A stretch of 64,000 nucleotides of DNA from JAAELZ01 sp047639475 (GCA_047639475.1 JBLIOD010000004.1:1-64000), one strand, 5' to 3'; numbered from the stretch's first letter, positions 7,848-17,640 are shown. Made by a program: numbers and translations. Notes: generated from the sequence alone by a model not told the origin.

Positions 7848-9197
7848 ATGATAAAAAAGCTCGCCATCGCCAATCGAGGCGAAATAGCGTTACGCATTTT
7901 GCGTGCGTGCAAACAATTGGGCATTCAAACGGTTGCACTTCATTCAACAGCAGATCGCAGCGCTAAGTATGTGAAGTTGTCTGATGAATCTGTCTGCATA
8001 GGACCTGCGCCGGCCCTAAAAAGCTATCTTGATATTTCCGCGGTCATTGCAGCAGCAGAAGTAACCAGGTCGGATGCGATTCATCCGGGTTATGGATTCC
8101 TTTCTGAAAATGCTGATTTTGCCGAACGTGTAGAGCAAAGTGGCTTTATCTTTGTTGGCCCAGAAGCGAGCAGCATCAGAATGATGGGCGATAAGATTTC
8201 TGCCATCAGGGCAATGAAAGCCACAGGCGTGCCATGCGTGCCGGGTTCAGACGGACCGCTTGATGTTTCTAAACCTGATGATATTGTTAGAATATCGCGT
8301 GAAATTGGCTTGCCAGTCATTATTAAAGCGGCTGGAGGCGGCGGTGGGCGAGGAATGCGAGTGGTTGAGAAAGAAGAGGACCTGATTTCTTCTATCAAGC
8401 TAACCCAACAAGAAGCGGCTGCTGCGTTTAATAACGAAGTGGTCTATATGGAGAAGTTCCTGACACGACCACGCCACGTAGAAATACAAATCTTGGCTGA
8501 TCAACATGGTAATGCTGTTCACTTGGGCGATAGAGATTGTTCGATGCAGCGCCGCCATCAAAAGGTGATAGAAGAAGCGCCAGCCCCTGGTATTAGTGAC
8601 GAACTTAGGCAGAAAATTGGCAACCGTTGTGCTGAGGCCGCAAAATCGATTAATTATCGCGGAGTTGGAACATTTGAATTCTTGTATCAAGATGATGAGT
8701 TTTATTTTATCGAGATGAATACCCGTATTCAGGTAGAGCATCCGGTTACGGAAATGATTACAGGTATAGATTTGATTCGGCAACAATTGATTGTCGCCAA
8801 CGGTGAAGCCATTCGTTTTAAGCAAGATGATATTAAATTCCACGGCCATTCGATTGAGTGCCGCATCAATGCAGAAGATCCAGAGACTTTTTTGCCGTCG
8901 CCTGGTGAAATCACCCAATACCATATGGCCGGAGGGCCAGGCGTGCGGGTTGATTCGCATGCTTATTCACACTACGTGGTGCCGCCTTATTATGATTCGA
9001 TGGTCGGAAAGTTAATAACCCACGGTGCAACACGTGAACAGGCAATTGCGCGCATGCAAGGGGCATTACAAGAAATGGTGGTTGACGGCATTAAAACTAA
9101 CTTACCATTGCATGCTGAATTGCTGCGCGATGAAGGTTTTATAAAAGGGCAGCAAGATATCCATTATCTTGAGAAGAAACTCGCTTTAAAGCAGTAG
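7848..9197 (+). CDS. accC: Biotin carboxylase subunit of acetyl-CoA carboxylase
   Basis: A 449-residue ATP-grasp enzyme that carboxylates the biotin of AccB using bicarbonate and ATP. It has the N-terminal KLAIANRGEIALRI, the SDAIHPGYGFLSENA segment, the glycine-rich ATP lid KAAGGGGGRGMR, the metal-binding glutamate FIEMNTRIQVEHPVTE, and the C-terminal RINAEDP. Length matches the family (449 in E. coli). It lies 12 bases after accB. The carboxyltransferase subunit AccD is encoded elsewhere in this window; accA is not present. Confidence 0.97.
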   Translation: MIKKLAIANRGEIALRILRACKQLGIQTVALHSTADRSAKYVKLSDESVCIGPAPALKSYLDISAVIAAAEVTRSDAIHPGYGFLSENADFAERVEQSGFIFVGPEASSIRMMGDKISAIRAMKATGVPCVPGSDGPLDVSKPDDIVRISREIGLPVIIKAAGGGGGRGMRVVEKEEDLISSIKLTQQEAAAAFNNEVVYMEKFLTRPRHVEIQILADQHGNAVHLGDRDCSMQRRHQKVIEEAPAPGISDELRQKIGNRCAEAAKSINYRGVGTFEFLYQDDEFYFIEMNTRIQVEHPVTEMITGIDLIRQQLIVANGEAIRFKQDDIKFHGHSIECRINAEDPETFLPSPGEITQYHMAGGPGVRVDSHAYSHYVVPPYYDSMVGKLITHGATREQAIARMQGALQEMVVDGIKTNLPLHAELLRDEGFIKGQQDIHYLEKKLALKQ

Positions 9198-9203
9198 GCT
9201 TTT

Positions 9204-10088
9204 ATGTCCGTCTGTTGGAAACAATTGAGTGTAAGCTGTCCTATTGAACAAGTTGGGCCACTGATTAACTTGGCCGAGTCTCTGGGCGCGCAAGCGATTA
9301 CCCAACAAAATGCCGGTGAAGATTCCTACTATGATCTCGCTGCACCGAGTTTGCCGCAGTGGCAACTACAAAAAGTCACGGCGCTATTTTCTGAAGAAGC
9401 AGTTAACGACGCGCTGTTACTGACAATTCAATCTCAAATAGGGAATCAATCCTCATTGTTCGTCGAGAGTTTGGAAGATCAAAACTGGGAAACGGCTTGG
9501 CAAAATCAATACACCGTCGTCGAGATAGATGATCAACTGTGGGTATGCCCTAGTTGGATAGATCAATCATTCCCTGAGCATGCAGTGGTGGTTAAAATAG
9601 ACCCTGGTTTGGCGTTCGGCACCGGCACTCATGAGACAACTCAACTGTGTATGCGATTTTTAAAGCAAATAAATTGTGACGACAGCCGAGTACTAGACTA
9701 TGGTTGCGGTTCAGGCATTTTAGCGATTGCAGCAATTAAGTTAGGAGCACAATCAGCGGTAGGCGTGGATATTGACCCCAAGGCCGAGCAGGTATCATTA
9801 GAGAATAGCGTGACTAATGACGTTGCCGATCAATTTGTAATACGTACGGCAGAGGAGATAGAGGGTGAGCAATATCAGGTGGTTATAGCCAATATTTTGG
9901 CGGGAGCATTGATCGATTTACGCCAATCAATAACTGCAGCGGTTACTATGGGCGGTAATTTGATACTGTCTGGCATACTGTCTAGTCAAGCAGAGAAGGT
10001 CAAGCAGGCTTACAGTAACGAGTTTTCATTCAGCACACTACAGAAAAATGAGTGGATAGCCTTGCTCGGTATTAGGAAGGAAGCATGA
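9204..10088 (+). CDS. prmA: Ribosomal protein L11 methyltransferase
   Basis: A 294-residue SAM-dependent methyltransferase that trimethylates ribosomal protein L11. The N-terminal substrate-recognition domain is followed by the conserved linker DPGLAFGTGTHETTQLCM and the SAM-binding motif VLDYGCGSGILAIAA, then VGVDIDP and VIANILAGAL. These are diagnostic of PrmA. It starts six bases after accC, and its stop overlaps the start of the next gene (ATGA). The accC-prmA-DUF3426-dusB-fis order is typical of gammaproteobacteria. Confidence 0.95.
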   Translation: MSVCWKQLSVSCPIEQVGPLINLAESLGAQAITQQNAGEDSYYDLAAPSLPQWQLQKVTALFSEEAVNDALLLTIQSQIGNQSSLFVESLEDQNWETAWQNQYTVVEIDDQLWVCPSWIDQSFPEHAVVVKIDPGLAFGTGTHETTQLCMRFLKQINCDDSRVLDYGCGSGILAIAAIKLGAQSAVGVDIDPKAEQVSLENSVTNDVADQFVIRTAEEIEGEQYQVVIANILAGALIDLRQSITAAVTMGGNLILSGILSSQAEKVKQAYSNEFSFSTLQKNEWIALLGIRKEA

Positions 10089-11533
10089 TCGCACAATGCC
10101 CTAATTGTCGAGCTAGATACAATGCTACACAAAAGCTACTCGATTCATATGGAGGATTTTTCAGGTGTGGTAAATGCGACACCATGTTTAATTACTATGA
10201 TCAATTTAGCTCTTCTTCGGAAAAACCGCCGGTGTTCACTCATCTTAAAAAAGATTATAAATCGATTAAAAGGGAAAGTTCCCTCGCGCGCGAACGGTTA
10301 ATCGAGCGCACTGAAACGCCCATTATTGAAAAGACAAAGACGGCGCCTCAACTAATTGTTAGCCCAACTGAAGTGGAGAACAATATCGTATTTAATCAAT
10401 ACGATGATACGGATGATGAAAATTCAGAGCCTAAACTAAACCAAAACGAGAGAGACCTCACGGTAGATCCGTTTTTGGAAGTTCAAGACATTTCACAAGA
10501 AGAAGTCCACGAACCGTTTCCATCGATTGACTCATATGATGTAGCTGACGTCGAGGCTGATGATGTTGATTACGATCCAACCGTGTCGGGAGAGTCGGCG
10601 TTCAATTTTATGGGTAGTGCACTAGACGACTTGAGTGTGATCCTCCCAGAAGAGTACGCTCCGAGTTTGGAGTTAGAAGCGTTGGGCGCGCCTAGTGCGT
10701 CACATAACCAACCAGCCTCAGGAATGAAGAACGAGAACCTGGGCGTATCTACAGACAGGAAACGCTCGGAATCACTATCTAAACAGTTCAACTCTGCTGT
10801 TAGCGACTATGAAAATGAGGTTGATGATGAGGGGATTGATCAAGCGCTTATTGTTGAACTTGAGCAAGAGTATTTGCAAGAACGGAAATCGATATTTGGT
10901 GAGGTTGAACTTGAAGATAATGACTATGGCGAAAAGCGTGCGCCTAGTTTGCCAGAAATTGGTTCCGATTTAATTGGAAGTGAGTTCGAGCACACTCTAG
11001 ACATTTTAGACGACGTTGAAGAAGATACCAAGGTGATTGACAGTTTTGGTGTTCTATGGATTGGACTGAAATATATCGTGAGATTTTTCTTTTGGTCGTT
11101 GATTGTTCTGGCGCTAATAGCTGTATTGGTTTATCAATTTAAACCGCGCTTAAATGCTGAGCTTCAAGAAGAGATAGACACGTCTCCTGTTGTAAGGTAT
11201 CTGTGTAAATTTGTTGTATGTGCTGCTGAAGAAGAACAAGTTATCAGCTTGGAAGTGGTAGTTTCGAGAATGGACTTGTATTCCACGCCCAGCGAGCCTT
11301 TAAACATATCACTGTTTATCCTAAATCGCCTTGGAGAACCCCAGCGCTATCCAATTATAAGATTAGCGCTTAAAAATTTGCAGGGGTTGACGGTGGGACA
11401 GCGATATTACAAACCAACAGATTACCTAAACAACCCCAGCGCCAGTATTCCTCCAGGGAATATTGTGAAAGTGTCGTTAAAGTTAGATGATCCACCCGCC
11501 AAGGCCGTTGGATTTGAAGTGAACTTACTTTAA
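10085..11533 (+). CDS. Zinc-ribbon and DUF3426 domain membrane protein
   Basis: A 482-residue protein with an N-terminal MJ0042-type zinc ribbon (C5-x2-C8 and C28-x2-C31), a long acidic, low-complexity middle (about 60-320), one transmembrane helix (about 332-351, FFWSLIVLALIAVLVYQF) and a C-terminal DUF3426 domain of about 120 residues, which should be periplasmic. The topology suggests a cytoplasmic zinc ribbon tethered to the inner membrane. Function is unknown; family members are commonly encoded between prmA and dusB, as here. The acidic middle is longer than in many relatives. Confidence 0.85.
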   Translation: MIAQCPNCRARYNATQKLLDSYGGFFRCGKCDTMFNYYDQFSSSSEKPPVFTHLKKDYKSIKRESSLARERLIERTETPIIEKTKTAPQLIVSPTEVENNIVFNQYDDTDDENSEPKLNQNERDLTVDPFLEVQDISQEEVHEPFPSIDSYDVADVEADDVDYDPTVSGESAFNFMGSALDDLSVILPEEYAPSLELEALGAPSASHNQPASGMKNENLGVSTDRKRSESLSKQFNSAVSDYENEVDDEGIDQALIVELEQEYLQERKSIFGEVELEDNDYGEKRAPSLPEIGSDLIGSEFEHTLDILDDVEEDTKVIDSFGVLWIGLKYIVRFFFWSLIVLALIAVLVYQFKPRLNAELQEEIDTSPVVRYLCKFVVCAAEEEQVISLEVVVSRMDLYSTPSEPLNISLFILNRLGEPQRYPIIRLALKNLQGLTVGQRYYKPTDYLNNPSASIPPGNIVKVSLKLDDPPAKAVGFEVNLL

Positions 11534-11537
11534 AACT

Positions 11538-12554
11538 ATGAAGATAGGCTCTTATCAGCTCGAGTCGCCAGTTATATTGGCGCCGATGTCAGGAATTACG
11601 GATTTTCCTTTTAGAGAAGTCGCACGCAAGTATGGCGTGGGGATGACCGTATCTGAAATGGTAGCTTCTTCTGCACAACTCAGAGATTCAAAAAAAAGCA
11701 AACTAAGGAGAGTGTTGCCAAATGAGCAAGGAATTACCGTTGTGCAACTGCTAGGTAATGATCCCACGGCTATAGCGGAAGCGGCAAGGTACAATGTGGA
11801 TATGGGAGCTTCTATCATCGATATAAATATGGGTTGTCCCGCTAAAAAAGTCTTGAAAAAAGCAGCCGGTTCAGCCTTGCTGGCAGATGAAAAACTAGTT
11901 GGCCAGATATTAGATGCAGTGGTCGGCGCGGTCGATGTCCCCGTCACCTTGAAAATCAGAACGGGATTGGACAAAAACAGTATTAATGCCCACACAATCG
12001 CACGTATTGCTGAGCAAGCAGGGATTCAAAGCCTCGCCGTCCATGGGAGAACCCGCGCCTGTAAGTTCAACGGCAACGCTGAACACGAAACGTCTAAGCA
12101 ACTTAAGCAGACAGTTAGTTTACCCATTGTCGCGAATGGCGATATAGATACCCTTGAGAAAGCAGCGAGTATCAAAACGTATACGGCTGCAGATGCCATC
12201 ATGGTGGGACGAGGTGCGCTTGGGCGACCTTGGTTTTTGCAACAACTAAGTGAATATCTTAAAAACCCGTCAACCAAGATAATGCAGCAATCCCTTACTA
12301 CGCCTAGTCTAGTTGAGCAAAGTGATACGTGTTTGTGGCATATGGAAATGCTTTATGATCATTACGGAATATATTCTGGTGTGCGTATTGGCCGTAAGCA
12401 CATACGGTGGTATCTTTTAGAATTAGTAGCCAATATTCCAGCATTGAAGTTAGGACTTAAAAAGATAAATTCCTTGCAAGAGCCTGGCGCAATTATAAGC
12501 GCAGTTACAAATATCTATCGGGCATTGGAGTCTGAAGTAGCGATGACAGCCTAA
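11538..12554 (+). CDS. dusB: tRNA-dihydrouridine synthase B
   Basis: A 338-residue FMN-dependent TIM-barrel enzyme that reduces uridine to dihydrouridine in the tRNA D-loop. Visible motifs are the N-terminal ILAPMSGITDFPFR, the active-site cysteine in NMGCPAKKV, the KIRTG phosphate-binding stretch, LAVHGRTR, and ANGDI/MVGRGALGRPW for FMN binding. It starts four bases after the DUF3426 gene and is followed four bases later by fis; dusB-fis is the classical arrangement in enteric and related bacteria, where Fis is made from this message. Confidence 0.95.
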   Translation: MKIGSYQLESPVILAPMSGITDFPFREVARKYGVGMTVSEMVASSAQLRDSKKSKLRRVLPNEQGITVVQLLGNDPTAIAEAARYNVDMGASIIDINMGCPAKKVLKKAAGSALLADEKLVGQILDAVVGAVDVPVTLKIRTGLDKNSINAHTIARIAEQAGIQSLAVHGRTRACKFNGNAEHETSKQLKQTVSLPIVANGDIDTLEKAASIKTYTAADAIMVGRGALGRPWFLQQLSEYLKNPSTKIMQQSLTTPSLVEQSDTCLWHMEMLYDHYGIYSGVRIGRKHIRWYLLELVANIPALKLGLKKINSLQEPGAIISAVTNIYRALESEVAMTA

Positions 12555-12558
12555 CTAG

Positions 12559-12804
12559 ATGAGTGACGCAAAAACACTTTGCTTGGCGGAAGCGGTGCAA
12601 CATGCTTTGGATCAGTATTTTGACGATCTCAATGGTGAATACCCAAGTGGTCTTCACAAAATGGTGATGCTGGAAGTAGAGCGGCCATTGATTACTTATG
12701 TGATGGAGAAAACCGACGGTAACCAAACCGACGCCGCGAGAATATTAGGCATAAACAGAAACACCTTACGTAGTCGACTCGCCAAATTTGATTTACTGGA
12801 TTAA
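12559..12804 (+). CDS. fis: DNA-binding protein Fis
   Basis: An 81-residue nucleoid-associated protein, a little shorter than E. coli Fis (98). The C-terminal helix-turn-helix is strongly conserved: VERPLITYVMEKTDGNQTDAARILGINRNTLRSRLAKF (about 41-78). The N-terminal beta-hairpin arm is shortened. Fis acts as a dimer that bends DNA and regulates stable RNA and many other promoters. The position directly after dusB supports the assignment. Confidence 0.95.
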   Translation: MSDAKTLCLAEAVQHALDQYFDDLNGEYPSGLHKMVMLEVERPLITYVMEKTDGNQTDAARILGINRNTLRSRLAKFDLLD

Positions 12805-12859
12805 GCTGAGATAGTTCAATTTAGCTCCCCTATTCGTATCCCTTAAGATATTGTATTTA

Positions 12860-14428
12860 ATGAACTTAGTTAAAGTGAAAAGAGCGCTGATTAGCGTATC
12901 TGATAAAGCAAATTTAGTCGAGTTGGCGCAGGCACTCACTGACCTCAATATCGAGATATTATCGACAGGAGGAACAGCGAAAGCCCTACAGCAAGCTGGT
13001 TTGCCCGTACAAGATGTGAGCGATTACACGGGCTTTCCAGAAATGATGGATGGGCGAGTTAAAACCCTGCACCCTAAAGTACATGGCGGTATTCTAGGGC
13101 GGAGAGGGATAGATGATGAAGTCATGTTGGAGCACGGCATTAAACCTATCGATTTGATTGTCATTAATCTTTACCCGTTTGTTCAAACTGTTGCTGATGC
13201 TGATTGCACCTTGGAAAATGCGATCGAAAATATTGATATTGGTGGGCCGACAATGCTTAGAGCGGCTGCGAAAAATTATAATCACGTAACTGTGGTTGTT
13301 GAACCGAGTGACTATCAAAATGTGATTTCGGAGCTACTAGAAAACCACGGGGCTACCAAATTGGCCACACGCTACGCATTGAGTGCTAAGACTTTTGCAC
13401 ATACCGCGCAATACGACGGTGCGGTAGCAAATTACCTAGGCAAACGCGATGAGGATAATCAACAACACGCGTTTTCACAAACACTCAATCAGCAATATAA
13501 TCTGAGTGAGGTAATGCGGTACGGTGAGAACCCACATCAAAAAGCGGCTTTCTATGTAGAGCACCCATTGATGGCGTCATCAGTTGCCACCGCATCTCAA
13601 TTGCAAGGAAAGGCTTTGTCATATAATAATATCGCGGACACTGATGCGGCATTGGAGTGCGTCAAACAATTTACCGATGGACCAACGTGTGTCATCGTTA
13701 AGCATGCAAATCCTTGTGGCGTCGCGACGGCCAGTTCATTGATTGAGTCCTATAATAGTGCGTTTAGTACGGATCCAGAGTCGGCATTTGGCGGAATTAT
13801 TGCTTTTAATCAATCTTTAGATATCGCCACCGCCGAAGCCATCGTTGAACGCCAGTTTGTTGAGGTGATTATCGCACCGAGCGTAGACGAAGAGGCACAA
13901 AAGTTATTGGCGTCTAAACCCAATGTTCGAATTTTAGAGTGTGGTTCGCTTACGATTAGTTCTGAACGACGAATGGACAGCAAGCGAGTAAATGGAGGCT
14001 TGTTGGTCCAAGAAGCAGATAGCGTGTTGTATGACGATCTGAAGGTGGTGACCGAACGGGCACCCACGGAACAAGAGATGCATAACTTACTGTTCGCCTG
14101 GAAGGTGGCTAAATTCGTTAAATCAAACGCCATTATCTATTGCAAAGACAATATGACCATCGGAGTAGGTGCTGGCCAGATGAGCCGCGTTAATTCTGCA
14201 CGAATTGCCGGTATTAAAGCGGAACATGCCGGTTTGGCCGTGTCAGGTTCGGTGATGGCTTCTGACGCATTTTTCCCTTTTAGAGACGGACTGGATAACG
14301 CGGCTGTAGCAGGCATCACAGCGGTTATTCAGCCGGGTGGCTCTATGCGCGATGAAGAGGTAGTCAGCGCGGCAAACGAACACGATATCGCCATGGTTTA
14401 TACTGGCATGAGACATTTTAGACACTAA
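12860..14428 (+). CDS. purH: Bifunctional AICAR transformylase/IMP cyclohydrolase
   Basis: About 522 residues from ATG 12860; a TTG nine bases earlier would add three residues and is less likely. It catalyses the last two steps of IMP synthesis. The N-terminal IMP cyclohydrolase (MGS-like) domain begins VKRALISVSDK and contains STGGTAKAL and GRVKTLHPKVHGG; the C-terminal transformylase domain has RYGENPHQ, the catalytic KHANPCG, SAFGGIIAFN and QPGGSMRD. It follows fis by 55 bases and is followed by purD 15 bases later. Confidence 0.96.
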   Translation: MNLVKVKRALISVSDKANLVELAQALTDLNIEILSTGGTAKALQQAGLPVQDVSDYTGFPEMMDGRVKTLHPKVHGGILGRRGIDDEVMLEHGIKPIDLIVINLYPFVQTVADADCTLENAIENIDIGGPTMLRAAAKNYNHVTVVVEPSDYQNVISELLENHGATKLATRYALSAKTFAHTAQYDGAVANYLGKRDEDNQQHAFSQTLNQQYNLSEVMRYGENPHQKAAFYVEHPLMASSVATASQLQGKALSYNNIADTDAALECVKQFTDGPTCVIVKHANPCGVATASSLIESYNSAFSTDPESAFGGIIAFNQSLDIATAEAIVERQFVEVIIAPSVDEEAQKLLASKPNVRILECGSLTISSERRMDSKRVNGGLLVQEADSVLYDDLKVVTERAPTEQEMHNLLFAWKVAKFVKSNAIIYCKDNMTIGVGAGQMSRVNSARIAGIKAEHAGLAVSGSVMASDAFFPFRDGLDNAAVAGITAVIQPGGSMRDEEVVSAANEHDIAMVYTGMRHFRH

Positions 14429-14443
14429 GACCTCAATCTATAG

Positions 14444-15736
14444 ATGAAAATTGTAATTATCGGCGAAGGCGGCAGAGAGCATGCTTTAGTGTGGAAAGTT
14501 GCCCAATCAAACTTGGTGACTGAAATTTTTGCCTTGCCGGGCAATGTGGGTACATCGTTAGAACCTAAAACCCAAAATGTGCCCATTCAAGTAAGTGCAA
14601 TTGCAGACATCGTCCAGTTTTGCGAGGAACGAAGTATTGATCTGTGTATTATTGGCCCTGAAGTACCGTTAGTGCTAGGTCTCAGTGATGAACTGGACGC
14701 CAAGGGAATTAAGTGCTTTGGACCTTCGCAAGCGGCTTCGCAGTTAGAGGGTTCTAAGGCCTTTTCGAAGGCCTTTCTCGAACGACATAGTATTCCAACA
14801 GCCGCATACGCCAATTTTAGCGATTTGACGAAAGCCAAAGCTTATGTGGAAAATCAGAGCTTGCCTATTGTGATAAAGGCAGATGGACTTGCTGCAGGCA
14901 AAGGCGTGATTATTGCCCAGACTCAAGAAGCCGCTTTTACTGCGCTAGATGACATACTGATAAATAATCAGTTTGGCGAAGCGGGTGCCAACGTGGTGGT
15001 CGAAGCGTTTCTTGAAGGTGAAGAAGCCAGTTTTATGTGTATTGCGGACGGTGAAAGCGTGGTGCCATTGGCGACTAGTCAAGATCATAAAGCGGCCTAT
15101 GATGGTGACTTGGGTCCAAACACTGGCGGCATGGGAGCCTATTCGCCAGCACCGATTGTCGACGATGAAATGCACAAGCGCATTATGCAAGCTATTATCG
15201 AGCCGACACTAGAAGGCCTAAAGGCGGAAGGTATGCCTTATGTTGGGTTTTTATATGCTGGCGTGATGATTAATGAGCAAGGTGAGCCGTGGGTATTAGA
15301 ATTTAACTGTCGTATGGGGGACCCCGAAACGCAACCTATCATGATGCGCATGAAGTCTGATTTAGTGGCACACTGTCTTGCTGCGGTAAACGGAGATATC
15401 TCCGGCGAGCAACTTCAATGGCGCGAGGAAACAGCTTTGGGCGTGATATTGGCATCAGAAGGTTATCCAGGTGCTTATGAAGGTAACCAAACCATTCAAA
15501 TTGATGCTGATGATAACCCTGATGTTAAATTATTCTATGCCGGTGTAAAAAAGCAAGGAAATGAAACAAAAACCAGTGGTGGACGAGTAATGTGTGCCTG
15601 TGCCCTTGGCGAAACGGTTCAAGAAGCACAAGCCAATGCCTACCAGCTTGTGGATAAAGTTTCTTGGAACGGTATGTGGCACCGAAATGACATAGGACAC
15701 CGTGCTATCGCTAGAGAGATCGGCCGTGTTACATAA
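14444..15736 (+). CDS. purD: Phosphoribosylamine--glycine ligase (GARS)
   Basis: A 430-residue ATP-grasp enzyme that joins glycine to phosphoribosylamine in purine synthesis. Motifs: N-terminal GEGGREHALVWK, IGPEVPL, the ATP-binding IKADGLAAGKGV, QDHKAAYDGDLGPNTGGMGAYSPAP, and the metal-binding EFNCRMGDPETQ. Length is typical. It lies in tandem with purH. No purine-repressor operator was recognised in the short gap between them. Confidence 0.96.
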   Translation: MKIVIIGEGGREHALVWKVAQSNLVTEIFALPGNVGTSLEPKTQNVPIQVSAIADIVQFCEERSIDLCIIGPEVPLVLGLSDELDAKGIKCFGPSQAASQLEGSKAFSKAFLERHSIPTAAYANFSDLTKAKAYVENQSLPIVIKADGLAAGKGVIIAQTQEAAFTALDDILINNQFGEAGANVVVEAFLEGEEASFMCIADGESVVPLATSQDHKAAYDGDLGPNTGGMGAYSPAPIVDDEMHKRIMQAIIEPTLEGLKAEGMPYVGFLYAGVMINEQGEPWVLEFNCRMGDPETQPIMMRMKSDLVAHCLAAVNGDISGEQLQWREETALGVILASEGYPGAYEGNQTIQIDADDNPDVKLFYAGVKKQGNETKTSGGRVMCACALGETVQEAQANAYQLVDKVSWNGMWHRNDIGHRAIAREIGRVT

Positions 15737-15744
15737 AAACCAAA

Positions 15745-16110
15745 ATGTTATTTCATAGGATTGGAAAATACACGGTTTTTATCGTAAGTCTTGGTTTCAT
15801 TACTTGGCAACTGCTAACGCCAGTGCCTGAAGTTCAGGTAGGGGGTAATGACAAACTCGTACATGCAGCCGCGTTTGCTTGGCTGAGTTTAACAACACAT
15901 ATGGCGTTTTATCGTCAGTATCGATATTGGATGATCATAGCGGTACTGTTATGTTCTTATGGCTTAGCCACTGAAACTATTCAATATTTTGTGCCGGGCA
16001 GGTCATTCTCATGGCTTGATTGGGTAGCAGATTGTTTTGGCGTGTTGGTGGCTTATCCGTTGTTCATTTACATACTGGGTTTAGTGGGTTGCAAGTTTCA
16101 GCTAGATTAG
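15745..16110 (+). CDS. VanZ-like family membrane protein
   Basis: A 121-residue membrane protein with about four hydrophobic segments. The pattern PVPEVQVGGNDKLVHAAAFAWLS followed by ETIQYFVPGRSFSWLDWVADCFGVLVAYPL is typical of the VanZ-like family: a conserved DKxxHxxaF motif after helix 1 and an E-x-x-Q...R-x-x-x-x-x-D-x-x-x-N/D motif before the last helix. Function in gammaproteobacteria is unknown; the original VanZ confers low-level teicoplanin resistance in enterococci, which should not be transferred here. It begins eight bases after purD and ends two bases before tsaC. Confidence 0.82.
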   Translation: MLFHRIGKYTVFIVSLGFITWQLLTPVPEVQVGGNDKLVHAAAFAWLSLTTHMAFYRQYRYWMIIAVLLCSYGLATETIQYFVPGRSFSWLDWVADCFGVLVAYPLFIYILGLVGCKFQLD

Positions 16111-16112
16111 CG

Positions 16113-16682
16113 ATGGTTGCAGATTCCAATATTCACAAAGCGGCACTGATTTTAAAAGAAGGGGGCATAATCGCCTATCCCACAGAGTCATGTTATGGCT
16201 TTGGTTGCCTGCCTGACAATACTGCGGGTATTGAGCGCATACTTGCCATTAAAAATCGCAGCTGGCAAAAAGGATTGATCTTGGTTGCAGATGAACTAAC
16301 CGCTTTTTCTAACTACATTTTACCCTTGGCGCAGATTGAGGCATCTGCACTTAAACGCGCTGAAGCTTCTTGGCCTGGACCATTCACTTGGTTGTTCCCG
16401 ATTAACGCGGCTTGTTCTCCTTTACTAAAGGGTTCATTTGACACGCTTGCAGTCCGGCTTTCTGCGCATAAAATGGTTAGAAAGCTGAGTGAAGCTTGTT
16501 CATCTGCTATTGTTTCCACCAGTGCAAATAAGCAAGGTCAACCCGCGATGGTCAGTTATGATCAGGTAATGACTGAATTTAATGATCAGCTGGACTACGT
16601 CTTAGAAGGTGATATTGGCGGCGACACTACTGCCAGTGAAATTAGAGATTTGCTAACCCAACAACTTATACGCGGAGCCTAG
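16113..16682 (+). CDS. tsaC: Threonylcarbamoyl-AMP synthase (YrdC/Sua5 family)
   Basis: A 189-residue protein from ATG 16113, two bases after the VanZ-like stop. The frame stays open upstream to 16020, but that part overlaps the VanZ gene and looks unlike coding sequence of this family. The enzyme makes threonylcarbamoyl-AMP for the t6A37 modification of ANN-decoding tRNAs. Motifs: GGIIAYPTESCYGFGC (substrate pocket), KNRSWQKGLILVA (KxR), WPGPFTWLFP, and VSTSANKQGQPA. The length matches the short bacterial TsaC form rather than the longer Sua5 form. Confidence 0.93.
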   Translation: MVADSNIHKAALILKEGGIIAYPTESCYGFGCLPDNTAGIERILAIKNRSWQKGLILVADELTAFSNYILPLAQIEASALKRAEASWPGPFTWLFPINAACSPLLKGSFDTLAVRLSAHKMVRKLSEACSSAIVSTSANKQGQPAMVSYDQVMTEFNDQLDYVLEGDIGGDTTASEIRDLLTQQLIRGA

Positions 16683-16686
16683 CGCA

Positions 16687-17640
16687 GTGTCTGACATAGA
16701 TCTAAATCGAGTTAAGCATTATCTGATGTCTTTACAAGATACTTTGTGCGAGCGAGTGTCTCAACTAAATAATGGCCTGCCATTTCAAACTGACGAATGG
16801 CAAAACCACAGCGGGGGCGGCGGTCGAACGCGTGTGGTAGATGACTTGGATGAAGACAGAGCGCTCACTAGCGGTCACAACATTATTGAAAAGGGGGGGG
16901 TTAACTTTTCACATGTTTATGGTGATTCGTTGCCAGCTGCTGCCTCAGCCAAACGCCCTGAAATTGCTGGCAAACCTTTTCAGGCGATGGGCGTCTCCAG
17001 CGTCATTCATCCCACCAATCCGTTTGCTCCCACAGCCCATATGAATGTGCGCTTTTTTGTGGCGGACTATGATTCTAGTAATCCAGTTTGGTGGTTTGGT
17101 GGTGGTTACGACTTAACGCCTTATTACCCCGTTGATGCAGACATCTTGCATTGGCATAAAACGGCTAAAGCGGCATGTGACCAATTTGATAGTGAGTACT
17201 ATGCAAAATATAAAGCTTGGTGTGATGAATATTTTTATTTGAAGCACCGAAAGGAAACCCGTGGAGTAGGGGGCTTGTTTTTTGACGACTTTACCGAAGG
17301 AGGTTTTGAGCAGGCATTTGGCTTTATGCAAAATGTCGGCAATAGCTTTGGAGATGCTTATCTACCCATTGTTGAGCGCAATAAAGATCGTGCGTTTACT
17401 GATGAACAAAAAGCATTCCAGTCTTATCGCCGAGGGCGTTATGTCGAATTCAATCTTATTTATGACCGAGGCACCATCTTTGGCTTGCAAGCCGGTGGGC
17501 GAATCGAATCTATATTGATGTCTTTACCGGCTAATGTTAGTTGGAAATACGCTTGGCAAGCGACACCGGGCACCGCTGAAAAGCAACTCACAGATTATTA
17601 CCTTAAGCCGCAAGACTGGTTAGGCTTATTGGCTAAATGA
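16687..17640 (+). CDS. hemF: Oxygen-dependent coproporphyrinogen-III oxidase
   Basis: A 317-residue enzyme that decarboxylates coproporphyrinogen III to protoporphyrinogen IX using O2, in heme synthesis. Signature stretches: GGGGRTRV, HPTNPFAPTAHMNVRFF, WWFGGGYDLTPYYP, KETRGVGGLFFDDF, and RGRYVEFNLIYDRGTIFGLQ. It starts at GTG 16687, four bases after tsaC. Presence of HemF implies aerobic or facultative growth. The nearby tsaC-hemF pairing is common in gammaproteobacteria. Confidence 0.96.
   Translation: MSDIDLNRVKHYLMSLQDTLCERVSQLNNGLPFQTDEWQNHSGGGGRTRVVDDLDEDRALTSGHNIIEKGGVNFSHVYGDSLPAAASAKRPEIAGKPFQAMGVSSVIHPTNPFAPTAHMNVRFFVADYDSSNPVWWFGGGYDLTPYYPVDADILHWHKTAKAACDQFDSEYYAKYKAWCDEYFYLKHRKETRGVGGLFFDDFTEGGFEQAFGFMQNVGNSFGDAYLPIVERNKDRAFTDEQKAFQSYRRGRYVEFNLIYDRGTIFGLQAGGRIESILMSLPANVSWKYAWQATPGTAEKQLTDYYLKPQDWLGLLAK

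Noticed and set aside
8400..8960. 186-codon open frame opposite accC
   Set aside because: It lies wholly within the conserved accC coding sequence on the other strand and has no recognisable protein pattern.
11555..11995. 146-codon open frame opposite dusB
   Set aside because: Antisense shadow of a conserved gene; low-complexity serine/threonine-rich translation.
16020..16112. Upstream extension of tsaC
   Set aside because: It overlaps the VanZ-like gene by about 90 bases, and its translation does not look like TsaC; ATG 16113 gives the normal N-terminus.
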